Shown: one piece after another, positions 27,342 to 36,695 of the stretch
Layout: the number at the start of each line of letters is the position of its first letter
Numbering within the stretch: the first letter of the stretch is position 1
DNA from: Solitalea longa
GTDB taxonomy: Bacteria > Bacteroidota > Bacteroidia > Sphingobacteriales > Sphingobacteriaceae
Assembly (NCBI RefSeq): GCF_002920915.1
Contig: NZ_PQVF01000013.1
Span: 1-64,000, forward strand
DNA length: 64,000 nucleotides
Reading direction: 5' to 3'
Notes under the pieces: generated by a model
Told to the model about the DNA's origin: nothing
Database searches by the model: none
What the model saw: only the letters and a program-made list of their open reading frames with translations
Position numbers and translations under genes: made by a program

Positions 27342-27809
27342 ATGAAGCGACCAGCATTTGATGATATTTTTATGCACCTGGCCATAGAACTGGCAGAACG
27401 ATCACATTGTGTAAAGGCTCATGTAGGGGCGGTACTTGCCAAGGATACCAGAATTATTTCCATTGGATACAATGGTCCGCCTGCCGGAACGCATAATTGC
27501 GATGAAGAATGGCCAGAGCATGGTTGCGCACGTGATTCTAAAGGAAGCTGTTCATTGGCGCTGCATGCCGAGGAAAATGCCATCTTGTATGCTGTTAAAA
27601 ATGGGGCCTCATTAGAAGGTTCTTCACTGTATATCACCTTATCGCCATGCCTGCCTTGTGCCCGAATCATTTTTACATCAGGTATTAAAAAGGTTCATTA
27701 TTTAAAATCATATGCCGAGTATAAAGGCTTGCCAAGTGATGAGGGGGTTGACTTCTTAAGGAAGTTTGGGGTAGATGTAGTGAAGTACGAGCCGGTGGGT
27801 AGTTTTTAG
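27342..27809 (+). CDS. dCMP deaminase family protein
   Basis: 155 residues from ATG 27342 (MKRPAFDDIF); an in-frame TTG three bases upstream is ignored. It carries the zinc deaminase motifs HAEENAI and PCLPC, with the extra Cys/His of ComEB/dCMP-deaminase proteins (HNCDEEWPEHGCARDSKGSC). Expected to deaminate dCMP to dUMP in the cytoplasm. The stop runs directly into a repeat region. Confidence 0.9.
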   Translation: MKRPAFDDIFMHLAIELAERSHCVKAHVGAVLAKDTRIISIGYNGPPAGTHNCDEEWPEHGCARDSKGSCSLALHAEENAILYAVKNGASLEGSSLYITLSPCLPCARIIFTSGIKKVHYLKSYAEYKGLPSDEGVDFLRKFGVDVVKYEPVGSF

Positions 27810-28090
27810 TCGGTAGTCTGTAGTCCCTAGTCTGCAATCAGCAGTTCCAGGGGGAAGTTTCTAGTCGGTAGTAACCATTCCTTAATCGATAATTGTTTAA
27901 ATGGAGTATTTTGTGTCATTCCTCCAAAGGAGGGATGTTTTTGAAGGAAATGCCTCCTTATATAGTTCTTAATATTTTGATTTACTTTTGGGATAGTTCT
28001 GTCTTTAGTGTTTTGTCGATTTCTCACTATGGACTGCAGAGTGAGTACTGTCTACTGAAGACTGCTGACTGTTTACTGCCGACTGACGAA
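27808..28090. repeat. AGTCGGTAGT/ACTGCCGACT-word inverted repeat region
   Basis: The left part (27808-27876) repeats words such as AGTCGGTAGTCTGTAGTC and TCTAGTCGGTAGT. The right part (28026-28090) repeats the complementary type (ACTGTCTACTGAAGACTGCTGACTG, ACTGCCGACTGA). The two could pair across about 150 bp. The middle holds a short hairpin with T run (27917-27943). ORFs predicted inside are products of the repeat and are not credible. Confidence 0.65.
27917..27943 (+). terminator. Hairpin with T run
   Basis: CATTCCTCC (27917-27925) pairs with GGAGGGATG (27929-27937), nine pairs with one G-T, loop AAA, then TTTTTG. It probably terminates the deaminase transcript and shields guaA. Confidence 0.6.
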
Positions 28091-28126
28091 TTCTCAACTT
28101 CTTCTGTCAAATTTATTTGAAAAGCC

Positions 28127-28134
28127 TATCTTTG
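28127..28134 (+). promoter_or_regulatory. -7 box TATCTTTG of guaA
   Basis: Exact TAnnTTTG match ending only three bases before the guaA ATG at 28138. If used, the mRNA would be leaderless or nearly so. It also excludes the in-frame TTG at 28117 as the start. Confidence 0.6.
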
Positions 28135-28137
28135 CGC

Positions 28138-29667
28138 ATGCTGGAAAAAATTATCATCCTTGATTTCGGTTCTCAGTTTACTCAATTAATAGCCCGTAGA
28201 GTTAGAGAACTCAATGTTTATTGTGAAATCCATCCTTATAATCACCTTCCTGAGTTTGATGAAAGCGTAAAAGGTGTGATCTTTTCAGGTTCGCCACACT
28301 CAGTTCGTGAAGAAAATGCCCCTAGTGTTGATTTATCGTTGTTCCATAATAAATACCCATTATTGGGTGTTTGCTATGGTGCGCAGTTCCTGGCGCAAAC
28401 CATGGGTGGTAATGTGTTACCTTCTAAAATCCGTGAGTACGGTCGTGCCAACTTAAGTACAATCAACAACGATCATGAGTTGATGAAGGGATTGACGGAT
28501 AACTCGCAGGTTTGGATGTCACATGGTGATACCATTGCCGAGGTTCCGGAAGATTTTGAAGTTATTGCCAGCACCGACAGTGTTCGCGTTGCTGCTTTCC
28601 ATATTAAAAACACTAAAACATACGGTATTCAGTTCCACCCGGAGGTAACACATTCTTTGGAAGGAAAATTGTTGCTGGATAACTTCCTGGTACAGGTTTG
28701 TGGCTTGTCTCAAAACTGGACCCCGAATTCGTTCATTGATACTACCATCGCCGATTTGAAAGAAAAATTAGGTGACGATAAAGTGGTATTAGGCCTTTCT
28801 GGAGGGGTAGATTCTACCGTAGCAGCAGTGTTATTACACAAAGCTATTGGCAAAAACCTTTATTGCATCTTTGTTGATAACGGTCTATTGCGTAAAGATG
28901 AGTTCGAAAATGTATTGAAACAATACGAAGGCATGGGGCTTAACGTAAAAGGTGTTAATTCGAAACAACGCTTTTACGATGCACTTGCCGGATTAAAAGA
29001 ACCAGAAGCTAAACGCAAAGCTATCGGCCGTGTATTTATCGAAGTATTTGATGATGAAGCACATCAAATTGAAAATGTTAAATGGTTAGGACAAGGAACC
29101 ATCTATCCTGATGTTATTGAGTCAGTATCGGTAAAAGGACCTTCAGCAACCATTAAATCACATCATAACGTAGGTGGTTTGCCTGACTTTATGAAACTTA
29201 AAGTGGTAGAGCCATTAAGATCATTATTTAAAGATGAAGTTCGCCGTGTTGGTAAAACCTTAGGTATTGCCGATGAATTATTAGGTCGCCATCCTTTCCC
29301 TGGTCCAGGTTTGGCAATTCGTATTTTAGGAGATGTTACTCCTGAAAAAGTACATATATTGCAACAGGCAGATGCGATTTACATTGAGAACCTAAGAAGT
29401 TCGGGCTGGTACGATAAAGTTTGGCAGGCAGGATCAATTTTCTTACCTGTGCAATCGGTAGGAGTAATGGGCGATGAGCGTACATACGAAAATGTAATTG
29501 CTTTACGCGCTGTTGAGTCAGTAGATGGTATGACGGCCGATTGGTGCCATTTGCCATATGAGTTACTAGCAAAAATATCTAACGAAATCATCAATAACGT
29601 AAAAGGAATTAACCGCGTTGTATATGACATCAGTTCTAAACCGCCTGCAACTATTGAGTGGGAATAA
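28138..29667 (+). CDS. guaA: GMP synthase (glutamine-hydrolysing)
   Basis: 509 residues from ATG 28138 ([25 protein letters not shown]). The class I amidotransferase domain has catalytic Cys79 (LLGVCYGAQ) and the His-Glu pair in [10 protein letters not shown]. The ATP pyrophosphatase domain has the PP-loop [10 protein letters not shown], and the C-terminal dimerisation domain ends [12 protein letters not shown]. It converts XMP, glutamine and ATP to GMP. The lipoprotein gene downstream overlaps its end. Confidence 0.96.
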   Translation: MLEKIIILDFGSQFTQLIARRVRELNVYCEIHPYNHLPEFDESVKGVIFSGSPHSVREENAPSVDLSLFHNKYPLLGVCYGAQFLAQTMGGNVLPSKIREYGRANLSTINNDHELMKGLTDNSQVWMSHGDTIAEVPEDFEVIASTDSVRVAAFHIKNTKTYGIQFHPEVTHSLEGKLLLDNFLVQVCGLSQNWTPNSFIDTTIADLKEKLGDDKVVLGLSGGVDSTVAAVLLHKAIGKNLYCIFVDNGLLRKDEFENVLKQYEGMGLNVKGVNSKQRFYDALAGLKEPEAKRKAIGRVFIEVFDDEAHQIENVKWLGQGTIYPDVIESVSVKGPSATIKSHHNVGGLPDFMKLKVVEPLRSLFKDEVRRVGKTLGIADELLGRHPFPGPGLAIRILGDVTPEKVHILQQADAIYIENLRSSGWYDKVWQAGSIFLPVQSVGVMGDERTYENVIALRAVESVDGMTADWCHLPYELLAKISNEIINNVKGINRVVYDISSKPPATIEWE

Positions 29668-30892
29668 TTTTTTGGGTGCGCTTGTTTTAACGGCGGCTAT
29701 CACGGTTACTTCTTGTTCAAAAAAAGCAGTGCCACCTCCGGTGAGCCCAAGCAAACCAATTGAAAATACGGTTAAAGAAGATGTAGAGAAAGGTGCTAAA
29801 GAACCTGCTGTGTTTTCACGTAATTCAAACAAGATACCGGTAATTTCTTTAGTACTTCCTTTTAATGTGAACGAGGTTGATTTAACCACCGCGAACACTA
29901 AAAAGGATATGGAACCTGCTGCGGTTGCACTTGATTTTTATCAGGGCTTCCGTTTAGGCTTGGATTCTGCTACCCAAAGTGGTAATAAAATTAAACTGCA
30001 GGTTTTTGATAGTAAAGACGATTCTGTTGAGGCCAGAAGCATAGCTCGTAAACAGGCGATCATTAACAGCAATTTGGTTATTGGTCCATTGTACCCTGCA
30101 GAAATCCGTTCATTTAATCCAATTGCGGTCGAAAATCAACAGTATTTTGTTTCTCCGCTTTCACCACGTGTAGTTGTAAAGGGAAATCCATTTTTTATTG
30201 TGCCTGTTTGTCCATTGGAGATACATGCCCGGAAGGCAGCTGAGTTTATTATTAAAAAGTTTGAAACCAATAGAGTAATGATCCTAAAAGGTTCCGACTC
30301 TGATGAAGATAATTTTGTAAAACCATTTAAAGTTGCTTTTGAAGAGCAGAGTATTGGAACAAATATCAATGAATATCGAACCACTACCAATCTTTTCGAT
30401 CCAATGGCCGCTAAATTGGTAAAAGGTCAAAATAATATCCTACTGATTTCCTCAGCCAATAAAGCATTCTGGCAAGCATTATTGAAGTTTTTGGATAAAA
30501 ATTCGAAGGAATACAATTTTACCATATTCGCTTACCCGGGTTCTGAAAAGCTAACCAATTCATTGGGCTTGAAAAATTTAGAGAAGTATAATGTCTACTT
30601 CACTTCCTCTTATCATGTCGAAAAGAACGATCCGGGAACATCGGCCTTCTATACAAAGTATAAGCAGGTTTATGCAACCGATCCTAATGAGTATGCTATT
30701 AAAGGCTTTGATATCGGTTATTTCTTTGCAAAGCTGTTATCATCGCACATAACCGATTACGATAAGTACATCAACAAGTTTTATAACGGTATTCATAACA
30801 ACTTTCAATTTGTTAAAACCGACAACGGCTTTTTAAATGAGAGCCTTAAAGTTTTAAAGGTTGAAAACTCCAAGTTTGTAGAACAAAAATGA
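29624..30892 (+). CDS. PBP1-like (Peripla_BP_6-type) lipoprotein
   Basis: About 422 residues from ATG 29624; it overlaps the last 44 bases of guaA in another frame. The start could also be TTG 29618 or 29654. A lipoprotein signal ends in VTSC. The rest resembles type I periplasmic binding proteins as in LpoA/Yra[42 protein letters not shown] and [15 protein letters not shown]. It may bind an amino acid or act in envelope biogenesis. The stop overlaps the next ATG by four bases (ATGA). Confidence 0.72.
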   Translation: MTSVLNRLQLLSGNNFLGALVLTAAITVTSCSKKAVPPPVSPSKPIENTVKEDVEKGAKEPAVFSRNSNKIPVISLVLPFNVNEVDLTTANTKKDMEPAAVALDFYQGFRLGLDSATQSGNKIKLQVFDSKDDSVEARSIARKQAIINSNLVIGPLYPAEIRSFNPIAVENQQYFVSPLSPRVVVKGNPFFIVPVCPLEIHARKAAEFIIKKFETNRVMILKGSDSDEDNFVKPFKVAFEEQSIGTNINEYRTTTNLFDPMAAKLVKGQNNILLISSANKAFWQALLKFLDKNSKEYNFTIFAYPGSEKLTNSLGLKNLEKYNVYFTSSYHVEKNDPGTSAFYTKYKQVYATDPNEYAIKGFDIGYFFAKLLSSHITDYDKYINKFYNGIHNNFQFVKTDNGFLNESLKVLKVENSKFVEQK

Positions 30893-32058
30893 GGTTCGAC
30901 AACCAATTAAGGATAGCGGCATCTATTATCGAAGATTATAATTTCGAGATGCCGCTTTCTCGTTTTTTAGCAAATTACTTTCGGAAAAATAAACAAATGG
31001 GCTCGAAGGACCGTAAAACGGCTTCCGACCTTGTTTATTCATATTTTAGATTAGGTAGATCTCTTCAAAAGCAGCCGGTTGAAGAATGTTTGTTAGTGGC
31101 CCAGTTCTTATGCCGCTCGTCATTCAGCCCTTTGCTTGATCAATTGCAACCTGTTTTTAATCAGCAGATAGAACTTCCATTGGATGAAAAGTTCGCTTAT
31201 TTAAAGACCTTGTATCCAACATTTAATCCATCCTTATTATTTCCTTTTTCAAATGAATTATCGGATGGGGTAGATAAGGAGACCTTTGTTCTGTCGCAAT
31301 TAAATCAGCCAAAGCTTTTTATACGAGTAAGAAAAGGCGAAACCGAAAGGGTTGAGTTGAAACTTAGGGAATTCGAAATACCTTTTGAAAAGCTTTCTTC
31401 TACCTGTTTTGCTTTTAAGAATACTACTAAGCTAGATCATCTTTTTGAAGGAATTGTTCCCCGTCCATTTGAAATTCAGGATTACAGCTCGCAATCAACC
31501 GGTACTTATTTTAAACCGGCACAATGGGAGCAATGGTGGGACTGTTGTGCGGCCTCAGGAGGTAAATCACTCATGCTTTATGAACAAGAGCCGGGTATTA
31601 AACTTCTTGTTTCCGACATTCGCGAGAGCATTTTGGATAACCTTGATGAGCGTTTTAAAGCAGCCGGAATTAAAGGATATCACCGCAAAGAATTAGATCT
31701 TACGAAAAACCTCGAGCCATTTTTGCCGGGTAGAGAATTTGACGGGATTATTTTGGATGCGCCGTGTAGTGGCTCAGGTACTTGGGGAAGAACACCTGAA
31801 ATGGTTTCGAACTTTGAAGATGGAAAAATAGAATGGTTCAGTTCCCTTCAAAAGCGTATAGCTACTAACATTGTAAAATGGCTTAAGCCTGGTAAACCCC
31901 TAATTTATATCACTTGTTCAGCTTTTAAAAAGGAAAACGAAGAAGTGATGAATTTTATCAGTTCGGAGCTTGGTTTTGAAATTGAAAGTTACCAGCTTTT
32001 AAAAGGCTATGAGAATTTCGCTGATACCATGTTTGTGGCAAGGCTGATCAAAAAATAA
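30889..32058 (+). CDS. RsmB/NOP-family RNA m5C methyltransferase
   Basis: 389 residues. SAM-dependent RNA cytosine-C5 methyltransferase, probably acting on 16S rRNA. WWDCCAASGGKSLML is the SAM motif I, LDAPCSGSGTWGRTPEM the motif IV and ITCSAFKKENEEVM the motif VI, with the two catalytic cysteines in APC and TCS. An N-terminal NusB-like/RNA-binding part of about 150 residues precedes it. Translation is coupled to the lipoprotein gene. Confidence 0.88.
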   Translation: MRFDNQLRIAASIIEDYNFEMPLSRFLANYFRKNKQMGSKDRKTASDLVYSYFRLGRSLQKQPVEECLLVAQFLCRSSFSPLLDQLQPVFNQQIELPLDEKFAYLKTLYPTFNPSLLFPFSNELSDGVDKETFVLSQLNQPKLFIRVRKGETERVELKLREFEIPFEKLSSTCFAFKNTTKLDHLFEGIVPRPFEIQDYSSQSTGTYFKPAQWEQWWDCCAASGGKSLMLYEQEPGIKLLVSDIRESILDNLDERFKAAGIKGYHRKELDLTKNLEPFLPGREFDGIILDAPCSGSGTWGRTPEMVSNFEDGKIEWFSSLQKRIATNIVKWLKPGKPLIYITCSAFKKENEEVMNFISSELGFEIESYQLLKGYENFADTMFVARLIKK

Positions 32059-32314
32059 GGGGTTAATTCAAATTCTTCAAACTTTACTTGTTTGATAACG
32101 GTTAAAACGCTGTTTTTTATAATTCCTGCGCAATTAACTTTATGAAAAAATGCCCAATGAAACGGCGGGATCAATCAAAAAAATTCATTAAGCATTCATT
32201 TTGATTAAAAAAATGAAATTTTCCCTTGAACAAATACAACCTTGCAAAATATAATTTCAATAATTGTTAGTCGTAACTTCTTAAATTTCAGTAATATATA
32301 ATTTACCTCAATAT

Positions 32315-32335
32315 AACTTACTTGTTATGTAAGTT
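32315..32335. promoter_or_regulatory. Operator-like inverted repeat AACTTAC-N7-GTAAGTT
   Basis: Perfect 7-bp arms with a 7-nt spacer. The right arm ends 25 bp before the -7 box at 32361, so a bound protein would sit just upstream of or over the -33 region of the promoter. Confidence 0.45.
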
Positions 32336-32360
32336 TAGCACCTAATGCAGTTACTCATTG

Positions 32361-32368
32361 TAAATTTG
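32361..32368 (+). promoter_or_regulatory. -7 box TAAATTTG
   Basis: Exact TAnnTTTG match, 40 bp upstream of the ATG at 32409. Confidence 0.5.
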
Positions 32369-32408
32369 GGCATCATTACCAAACATTAGATACCTAAATA
32401 TTAATACT

Positions 32409-32936
32409 ATGGAAACTGTAAAAACGATGAAAACAAATTTGAAACTGGTTGCAATACTAAGCTTATCATTAGCAGTTGTTACTTTAAGCGTACAAGGTGG
32501 TACTCATAAGCCTCGCGTCACTTATGAAAAATCTTCAGCATCTTTAAGTATTCCTTCCGATACAGCGATTGTTAATCGTATTGAGGAAGTGAATCTTTGC
32601 TTGTCAACTACAATTCAGAAAAATTGCACAACCGTGGCAAGTGTTTACCATTCGAATACAACTAGTATGTTCAAAGTTCCGGAGAATGAGGTGCCTGCTG
32701 AAACTCAAGCCTTGAATGAACTTATAAGGTTTAAAATTGATGCCCAACCAGAAGTAAGCCTTGAGGAGCCGGTTGAATTAACTTTAGCAGAGTTAGTGAA
32801 ATTTAAAGTTTCTACTGATAAAGAAGCAGAAATTCAGGAGCCTGAAAATTGTTCCCTTAGCATTTCGGAATTAATAAAGTTCCAGGCACCTACCCTTGAT
32901 GATTCGGTAAGTCAGCTCGAGCAAATTGTTGAATAA
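32409..32936 (+). CDS. Exported acidic protein with three C-terminal repeats, unknown function
   Basis: 175 residues (169 if started at the second ATG, 32427). A signal-peptide-like N-terminus (MKTNLKLVAILSLSLAVVTLSVQG) is followed by a variable middle with two Cys, and three imperfect repeats of about 24 residues around xLNELIRFKID, LTLAELVKFKVS and LSISELIKFQAP, each separated by an acidic linker (EEPVE, QEPEN). I recognise no family. The repeats look like a binding array, but that is inference. Its own promoter and operator candidate lie upstream. Confidence 0.7.
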   Translation: METVKTMKTNLKLVAILSLSLAVVTLSVQGGTHKPRVTYEKSSASLSIPSDTAIVNRIEEVNLCLSTTIQKNCTTVASVYHSNTTSMFKVPENEVPAETQALNELIRFKIDAQPEVSLEEPVELTLAELVKFKVSTDKEAEIQEPENCSLSISELIKFQAPTLDDSVSQLEQIVE

Positions 32937-33067
32937 TGTGCTTTTTTTAGCACCTTAAAATGACATGGCACAAATTGTCCTTATAATTAATAGGGACGAT
33001 ACTCAATACTATAAATAAGTTTGAGGTAGACTGTATCCTTATTTCCGATTAATTTATAAGGATGAAA

Positions 33068-33583
33068 TTACTTAACTCCGTCGTTTTGTCGTAAGAACTC
33101 CAGGATTTGTCGGGCCTCATCATCAGTTACATTTTGAAAAGTCATTTGGGTGAGGTGTTCTTCCAGAAGAGCTTTTGCAATAGGATCTTTTTTGGTCATT
33201 TCTTCCGGGTTGGTCATCATGTTCATGATCCATTCAGGGGTACGACGTTCTGTTACACCTTTTAAGCCCGGGCCTACAATTTTTTGGTCGGTGGTTTTAT
33301 GACAGGCCGAACATTTTGAAGTAAATGCAGCTTCTCCTTTTTTGGCAAGATCTGCATCCAATCCGTCGATCTTCACCTCCGTAAATTTACCTACTCCTTT
33401 ACTGTCGCTATGTACCTTTGTGTCTACAGCTGCCGATTCAGTTGTGCCTTCTGTTGCCTGGTTTTCAGAAGCAGAAGAATCTTTCTTTTCAGATCCTCCA
33501 CCACATCCAATTAATACTAAAACAGCCATAATTGTTAAAGATGCCAACAGATTTCTCATTTGGTTTTTTTCGAATGTTTTCAT
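33068..33583 (-). CDS. c-type cytochrome lipoprotein (paralogue near nos cluster)
   Basis: A 171-residue monohaem cytochrome c. A lipoprotein signal (MAVLVLIGC) is followed by a Ser/Glu-rich linker, then the haem motif CSACH and the distal Met in HLTQMTF. About 91 of the last 108 residues equal those of the cytochrome at 39860-40399, so the two are recent duplicates. It likely hands electrons to NosZ or a related periplasmic enzyme. It lies downstream of nosY after that gene's terminator. Confidence 0.85.
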   Translation of the reverse strand: MKTFEKNQMRNLLASLTIMAVLVLIGCGGGSEKKDSSASENQATEGTTESAAVDTKVHSDSKGVGKFTEVKIDGLDADLAKKGEAAFTSKCSACHKTTDQKIVGPGLKGVTERRTPEWIMNMMTNPEEMTKKDPIAKALLEEHLTQMTFQNVTDDEARQILEFLRQNDGVK

Positions 33584-33701
33584 ACAAGATCGCTTTTGGG
33601 GTTAGCTAATTTACCAAAAAAAGCATTATCAGAGTTAGACGTGAATCACTGCTTTTCTGTTGTTTTTGTGATATAATTTAACTTTTAATGATTTGCATAA
33701 T

Positions 33702-33737
33702 AAAAAAAGCCTGGTGAATAATAAAATTCAACCAGGC
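33702..33737 (-). terminator. Terminator of nosDFY
   Basis: On the minus strand GCCTGG pairs with CCAGGC (33732-33737 with 33709-33714), extended inside by TGAAT/ATTCA, and is followed by seven T. It separates nosY from the cytochrome gene at 33583. Confidence 0.85.
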
Positions 33738-33784
33738 CTCATTCTCAACATTTCGCTTAGTTTTAGGAAGGTTCAAAAAACAGG

Positions 33785-34552
33785 TTATAGATTTTTCTTT
33801 TTAAAAATTTTCACACAAACTAATAAGGGAATAATGAACCAAACCAGCAGGATGGCTATAGAAATAAAAATGCCCCAGTTGGTGCCCAAAATCGTTTTAT
33901 ATAATGCGCCGGTATAGCCCATTAAGGCTGAAACGTCCATTTGGAGCATCACAATTATTCGCCCCAAATCAATGGGGTTAAATGCAGTAAGTACCAATAC
34001 CGTTTTTTCTAAGGGGTAATCGCTGAAACTGTACAATATGCCCAGAATCAATCCATCATAAATTACAGAGAAGAAGAACCAAATCAGTAGCGACAATCCC
34101 ATGCCTTTGGCTTTATCTCGCGTGGCAACCGAGCATAAAAATGCCAGCGATGTAAAAATAAGTGATAGTAGTATACCTGTATAGAATAAAGTCAAGGCCA
34201 ACGGGTTTAGCGCATACATACAAATAGGAATGCCCAAACCAATTATCAAAGCCACTGTAAGTGAGCCAGCAATTCCTAAATATTCCCCCAACAAAATATT
34301 GGTCCGTTTTAATGGTTGGGCCACCAGCAGTTCAATAAATTCGTACGAATTGTAAAAATAGCTGGTAGTGAAAATCATCGAAACCAGCGGTACAATAATG
34401 TTTATAATGGTTAACAAGCTGCTTACGGCTTTATCAGGATTTTCATCAAGGTAAAACATGCAGCAGGAGAGCACAAACAAAAACACAGTGTAGGCAATAA
34501 GAATTTTATTGCGCACAATATCGTGCAAAACGTATTTAGTTACTTTCAACAT
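33785..34552 (-). CDS. nosY: NosY ABC transporter permease
   Basis: 255 residues from ATG 34552 (MLKVTKYVLHD); a longer in-frame start at 34591 would run deep into nosF. About six membrane segments; partner of the ATPase NosF and of NosD in maturing the CuZ centre of nitrous-oxide reductase. Family-like stretches are TTSYFYNSYEFIELLVAQPLKRTNILLGEYLG and FNPIDLGRIIVMLQMD. It overlaps nosF by 17 bp, which points to tight coupling. Confidence 0.88.
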   Translation of the reverse strand: MLKVTKYVLHDIVRNKILIAYTVFLFVLSCCMFYLDENPDKAVSSLLTIINIIVPLVSMIFTTSYFYNSYEFIELLVAQPLKRTNILLGEYLGIAGSLTVALIIGLGIPICMYALNPLALTLFYTGILLSLIFTSLAFLCSVATRDKAKGMGLSLLIWFFFSVIYDGLILGILYSFSDYPLEKTVLVLTAFNPIDLGRIIVMLQMDVSALMGYTGALYKTILGTNWGIFISIAILLVWFIIPLLVCVKIFKKKNL

Positions 34553-35255
34553 AAGTTTCAGCTTTAAGGTATTGCATAATAGCTTTTCCAAGTTTGTTTT
34601 CGCCGGTTATATCTTTCAAGTCGGCAATGGTATAATTAAACTTAATCTGGCCTTCCATCATGTACAGAATTTGGTCGGCGAGTTCGTCAACTTCGCTCAT
34701 AATGTGCGAGGTTAATAGTATCAGTTTACCTTTTTCTTTTTCCTTGTGAATTTTTGCTTTCAATATTTCAGCAGCTACTGGGTCGAGACCTGCAGTGGGT
34801 TCATCCAGTATCAGTACCGGTGGATCGAACAAGCAGGCTAAAGCCGCACTCACTTTTTGCCTTGTTCCGCCTGAAAGGGTTCGCATTGGCTTATTAAACA
34901 TAGAAGGTAAATCAAATTGCTGCAGCAGATCTTCGTCAAGGGCCTTTTCTTTCCTGATATCTTTCATCATCTCAAACAACTGGCCTATTTTCATATTGTC
35001 GGGATAACGGCCTATCTGAGGCATATATCCAATCTTTTTTTTGTAATATGGGTCGATGTTGGTGTCTTTTCCTTCAAACAAAATAGTGCCTGAATCAGGA
35101 ATGACCATACCTAATATCGATTTTATGAGCGTAGTTTTTCCTGAAGCATTCGGCCCTAATATTGAAATAACTTGTCCGGGCTCAAAAGTTGTTGATATGC
35201 CTTTCAGCACATCCAGCTTGCCAAATGATTTACGTAGTTGATTGATCTCTATCAT
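34536..35255 (-). CDS. nosF: NosF ABC transporter ATP-binding protein
   Basis: 239 residues with Walker A GPNASGKTT (34-42), signature LSGGTRQK, Walker B VLILDEPTAGLD and the switch His in LTSHIMSEVDEL. Energises the NosDFY complex needed for CuZ assembly in NosZ. Its ATG overlaps the stop of nosD by four bases. Confidence 0.92.
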   Translation of the reverse strand: MIEINQLRKSFGKLDVLKGISTTFEPGQVISILGPNASGKTTLIKSILGMVIPDSGTILFEGKDTNIDPYYKKKIGYMPQIGRYPDNMKIGQLFEMMKDIRKEKALDEDLLQQFDLPSMFNKPMRTLSGGTRQKVSAALACLFDPPVLILDEPTAGLDPVAAEILKAKIHKEKEKGKLILLTSHIMSEVDELADQILYMMEGQIKFNYTIADLKDITGENKLGKAIMQYLKAETYVESN

Positions 35256-36493
35256 CTTGCTATAGATTGCATGCGTGGTTGTTCGTCTTTAATAATTTCC
35301 GGAGTTATTGAAGGGATGGCTTTTTCAGCCTTGTCGAGCAAGTTTACCATCAGGCTGCGCATCAGCATAACAGCGTAAGGCATTTTCTCAAGCACCTGAG
35401 AATATAAGCTTACCGGACGATAGGGGACATCTCCTATCTTATTGCGGTCCATATCATAACCTTCGTATTTATCCCAATAATTATTAATGAATTTATTTTG
35501 AAAATGAGTTCCGTTGGTAGATAGATCGAAAGTGTTTCCTTTGAAATTATTGTTTTCGAAATGATCGCTTTCACAATTGGCGAGTAACCGTATGGCCCAA
35601 CCGTTTTGAAAAAAGTCGTTATTGGTAACATTAATGCGGCTGCAGCCTTCAAAATATATTCCGGTAGTATTTAAGCTGAATTTATTGTATTCAATACGAC
35701 TATCACTGATGTCTTTCAGCAAAAGGCCATATGACGAACTGCCTGTATTCTTTTCAAATACATTTTTAAGCATGGTAATTCGCTTGGTATACATTACAGC
35801 CACACCTGAGCCATTATTTCTAAAGGTGTTACCAATGTACTTGTCGTCGTCAGAAAACATAAAATGCAAGCCATAACGGTTGTTTTGCTCGCTCAGGTTG
35901 TTTTGAATCAAGCTTTGTTTGGCAAACTCGAAATAAATGCCATCGCGATGCCTGCGAATTGTATTGTTTTCTATTTTGATGCGATTACACTGCCATAAGT
36001 GAATGCCGTTGCCTGATTGAGTAGGGTGGCCGGTACCAGTAAGGTTGTTGTTGCTGACCAATACATCATCTGCATCAGACAAATAAATACCGAAAAATGT
36101 ATTTTGTAAGGTGTTATTGATGATCTTAACATTATTGGCCTTAAAAACACGAATGCCTGCATAATCTTTTGAAGAACCGTTATTGGTGTTTTTGATAATA
36201 AAACCGTTAACTGTTACCCCATTCGCTAAAATGGTCAATACTTCGTCTTTTCCTTTACCATCCAAAACAGGTTGCCCTTGTCCAGTAAGAGTTATACTTT
36301 TATTAATGACAGTATTTAAGGAAGGGTAAATCCCTTTTTTTACAATGATCTCATCACCATTTTTACTGGCAGCAAGTGCTTTTTCAATGGTGGTGTATTT
36401 TTCTTTGAGACCCACTATCAGCTTTTGCTGTGCCAATGCAATGCAACATTGGGAAATAAGCAGTATGAAAAGGAATACTATTCTTCGTACCAT
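35252..36493 (-). CDS. nosD: NosD periplasmic copper-centre maturation protein
   Basis: 413 residues with a signal peptide (cleavage about residue 21). The body is a right-handed parallel beta-helix of carbohydrate-binding/CASH repeats (NNTLQNTFFGIYLSDADDVLVSNNNLTG and similar). It acts with NosF and NosY in delivering sulfur or copper to the CuZ site. It is the first gene of a transcript with its own promoter (-7 box 36511-36518). Confidence 0.93.
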   Translation of the reverse strand: MVRRIVFLFILLISQCCIALAQQKLIVGLKEKYTTIEKALAASKNGDEIIVKKGIYPSLNTVINKSITLTGQGQPVLDGKGKDEVLTILANGVTVNGFIIKNTNNGSSKDYAGIRVFKANNVKIINNTLQNTFFGIYLSDADDVLVSNNNLTGTGHPTQSGNGIHLWQCNRIKIENNTIRRHRDGIYFEFAKQSLIQNNLSEQNNRYGLHFMFSDDDKYIGNTFRNNGSGVAVMYTKRITMLKNVFEKNTGSSSYGLLLKDISDSRIEYNKFSLNTTGIYFEGCSRINVTNNDFFQNGWAIRLLANCESDHFENNNFKGNTFDLSTNGTHFQNKFINNYWDKYEGYDMDRNKIGDVPYRPVSLYSQVLEKMPYAVMLMRSLMVNLLDKAEKAIPSITPEIIKDEQPRMQSIAR

Positions 36494-36510
36494 CTTGAAG
36501 GATTATAAAA

Positions 36511-36555
36511 CAAATATACAATCAATTGGGTAAATAAAAGACCTTTTTATCTTTT
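36511..36555 (-). promoter_or_regulatory. nosDFY promoter with shared activator-site motif
   Basis: On the minus strand the -7 box TATATTTG is at 36518-36511. Fifteen bases upstream begins a motif (36534-36555, core ATAAAAGACCTTTTTAT) that is repeated exactly over 24 bp (36532-36555) at the ric promoter (44066-44089, inverted) and nearly at the nosZ leader. Its centre is about 39 bases before the expected start point, a usual place for an activator. Confidence 0.55.
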
Positions 36556-36610
36556 ATTTTAAAATTATTAAATCAATCATTTAGGGAGATGTTATGGCTA
36601 TGAATTAGAA

Positions 36611-36649
36611 CAAAAAAGCATTGGAAGTTGCTGAAACTGCCAATGCTTT
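36611..36649 (-). terminator. Terminator after nosL
   Basis: AAAGCATTGG (36615-36624) and CCAATGCTTT (36640-36649) form a perfect 10-bp stem extended by AGTT/AACT; on the minus strand a T run follows. It divides the nos genes into two transcripts, nosZ-nosL and nosDFY. Confidence 0.85.
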
Positions 36650-36695
36650 AATAAACAAAATGAAAATTTTTATGAATAGGGTAGATGAATAATGT

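Larger units (their letters stand above)
32059..32408. other. Long non-coding leader region of the repeat protein gene
   Basis: Very AT-rich stretch without a credible ORF or RNA. It contains the inverted repeat at 32315-32335 and the -7 box at 32361-32368, listed separately. A weak hairpin near 32098-32118 with T run may end the methyltransferase transcript. Confidence 0.45.

Noticed and set aside
27808-28090. CRISPR array
   Set aside because: The words are degenerate and irregularly spaced, in two orientations, without constant repeats or spacers and without cas genes.
27893-28120. Short frames inside the guaA upstream repeats
   Set aside because: They follow the repeat words and the terminator hairpin; no signal for translation.
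33035-33063. ATCCTTAT-N13-ATAAGGAT dyad after the cytochrome gene
   Set aside because: A real inverted repeat, but without a T run on the minus strand and without a clear target gene; function not supportable.
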